From Burkholderiaceae bacterium (GTDB lineage: Bacteria; Pseudomonadota; Gammaproteobacteria; Burkholderiales; Burkholderiaceae_D): 64,000 nucleotides of DNA. Made by a program: the position numbers and the translations under genes. Numbering within the stretch: position 1 is the first letter of the stretch; the number at the start of each line of letters is the position of its first letter. Positions 62,947 through 64,000 of the stretch are shown piece after piece. The stretch spans positions 1 to 64,000 of the forward strand of contig JAIENA010000052.1 of assembly GCA_019751755.1 (NCBI GenBank), read 5' to 3'. The notes beneath the pieces were generated by a model, which worked only from the letters and a program-made list of their open reading frames with translations, made no database searches and was not told the DNA's origin.

Positions 62947-64000
62947 ACGCGCCGGCATCTACTCCTGTCACCGTCCCTGTGGCCGCGCCATCGGCGTCGC
63001 GCCGCGGCTTCCTGAAAATCGCGTCGCTGGCACTGGGCGGCCTGGTGGTGCCGTTTGCCATTCCGTTCGATGCCGAGGCGCAGCCAGCCGGCGCGCAGCC
63101 GCCGGAAATCAATGCCTGGGTGGTGGTCAAGCCCGACGACACGGTGGTGATCCGTATCGCCCGCTCGGAAATGGGGCAAGGCACCTTGACCGGCCTGGCG
63201 CAACTGGTGGCGGAAGAACTCGATGCCGACTGGTCCAAGGTCACCACCGAATACCCCAGCCCGGGCCGCAACCTGGCGCGCAACCGCGTGTGGGGCAGTT
63301 ATTCGACCGGCGGCAGCCGTGGCATCCGCGAGTCCCATGAATACGTGCGCAAAGGCGGCGCGGCGGCGCGCATGATGCTGCTGCAGGCGGCGGCCGAACA
63401 GTGGCAAGTGCCGCCGGCGGAATGCCGCGCCGCCAACGGCGTGGTCAGCCACGCCGCCTCCGGCCGCAGCGCCACCTATGGCAAGTTGGCCGAAGCTGCC
63501 GGCAAGCTGGCGCTGCCGACCGACATCAAGCTCAAAGATCCGAAAGACTGGAAGCTGGCCGGCAAGCGCCTGGCGCGGCTCGATACCGTCGACAAAACCA
63601 CCGGCGCGCAAGTGTATGGCATGGATTTGACGTTGCCGAACATGCTCAACGCCGCCATCAAGGATTGCCCGGTATTTGGCGGCAAGGTCAAAAGTTTTGA
63701 CGCGGCCGCGATTGCGCAGCGTCCCGGCGTGAAAAAAGTGGTGCAGGTGGGCGACAGCGCGGTGGCCGTGGTGGCCGACACCTGGTGGCGCGCCCGCACC
63801 GCGCTGGCGGACTTGCCGATCGTGTGGGACGAAGGCCCGAACGCGAAGCTGTCCAGCGCCGATATTGCCGCCATGCTGAAGGAAGGCCTGAGCGCGCCGG
63901 AAGGCGTGGTGGGCAACAGCAATGGCGATGCGCGCGCCGCCATCCGTGACGCAAAGCGCACGGTGCAAGCCGTGTATTCGTACCCGTTCCAGAACCACGC
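62943..64000 (+). CDS. Molybdopterin large subunit of aldehyde/isoquinoline oxidoreductase (IorB-like), 5' part
   Basis: The first 352 residues of a xanthine-oxidase-family molybdenum hydroxylase; the frame is open to the window end. A Tat signal with [15 protein letters not shown] (about 19-33) means folded export to the periplasm. Seen afterwards: [36 protein letters not shown] (conserved molybdopterin contact) and [20 protein letters not shown]. Full-length members are about 730-770 residues, so roughly half is missing. The substrate (aldehyde or N-heterocycle) cannot be told. Confidence 0.93.
   Translation, partial: MNAPASTPVTVPVAAPSASRRGFLKIASLALGGLVVPFAIPFDAEAQPAGAQPPEINAWVVVKPDDTVVIRIARSEMGQGTLTGLAQLVAEELDADWSKVTTEYPSPGRNLARNRVWGSYSTGGSRGIRESHEYVRKGGAAARMMLLQAAAEQWQVPPAECRAANGVVSHAASGRSATYGKLAEAAGKLALPTDIKLKDPKDWKLAGKRLARLDTVDKTTGAQVYGMDLTLPNMLNAAIKDCPVFGGKVKSFDAAAIAQRPGVKKVVQVGDSAVAVVADTWWRARTALADLPIVWDEGPNAKLSSADIAAMLKEGLSAPEGVVGNSNGDARAAIRDAKRTVQAVYSYPFQNH

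Noticed and set aside
1-64000. Insertion sequences, integrase, tRNA or rRNA genes marking the island borders
   Set aside because: I searched by eye for transposase/integrase motifs and tRNA-like cloverleaf ends and found none inside the window.

Overview
The window is high-GC betaproteobacterial DNA. It most resembles Burkholderiales of the Oxalobacteraceae type (Massilia/Duganella/Janthinobacterium-like). The basis is the DUF4148 protein, the NudC-FolE pairing, a Tat-targeted isoquinoline-oxidoreductase-type molybdoenzyme pair and the overall codon style; the genus is inferred, not proven.

Positions 1-48,232 form one large accessory island. It is bracketed by two genes for proteins built almost entirely of an eight-residue repeat (A-L-T-[TS]-x-Q-[IVL]-x). 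The first (1-1431, plus strand) is only a C-terminal part. The second (38,951-48,232, minus strand) is complete at 3,093 residues and carries about 352 repeat units. Both end in the same type of Asp/Gly-rich, probably Ca-binding C-terminal module. Directly behind the first lies a type I secretion ABC transporter (1638-3782) and its HlyD-type adaptor (3793-5154), translationally coupled to sugar genes.

Between the two giant genes are about 27 genes for soluble sugar enzymes, in four blocks. (a) 5151-8902 plus: an SDR-methyltransferase fusion, a glycosyltransferase-like protein and an acetyltransferase. (b) 16,605-8913 minus: SIS isomerase, two SDR enzymes, a split transketolase, HAD phosphatase, APH-type kinase, methyltransferase and MDR dehydrogenase. 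(c) 16,784-26,829 plus: FAD oxidoreductase, domain-swapped HldE-like protein, HddC-like nucleotidyltransferase, UDP-glucose dehydrogenase, glycosyltransferase, NeuD-like acetyltransferase, BKACE enzyme, ArnB-like aminotransferase and ArnA-like decarboxylase. (d) 38,682-26,915 minus: the CDP-3,6-dideoxyhexose enzymes DdhA-DdhB-DdhC, a TPP enzyme, a reductase, an acetaldehyde dehydrogenase/4-hydroxy-2-oxoacid aldolase pair, an epimerase and a TPR-GT41(OGT)-GT2 fusion.

The island has no Wzx flippase, Wzy polymerase, glycan ABC exporter or lipid-linked initiating transferase, so it does not look like an O-antigen or capsule locus. My working hypothesis is a cytoplasmic protein-glycosylation and secretion system. 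Soluble transferases, including the OGT-like fusion, would decorate the Ser/Thr-rich octad proteins with unusual (branched, heptose-like and 4-amino-pentose-like) sugars before type I export. The repeat proteins also show a higher-order pattern: marker repeats return after alternately 7 and 10 units (17 units, about 136 residues).

From 48,406 onward the genome is ordinary: NudC, FolE, a thioredoxin-fold protein, an M28 peptidase, a DUF4148 protein, a lipoprotein, a signalling cluster (CHASE3-GAF hybrid kinase with three receivers, CheR, receiver-less CheB, chemoreceptor), a DUF2244 protein, an OmpW porin with an FNR-type box in front, and an aldehyde/isoquinoline oxidoreductase small subunit with the start of its large subunit running off the window end.
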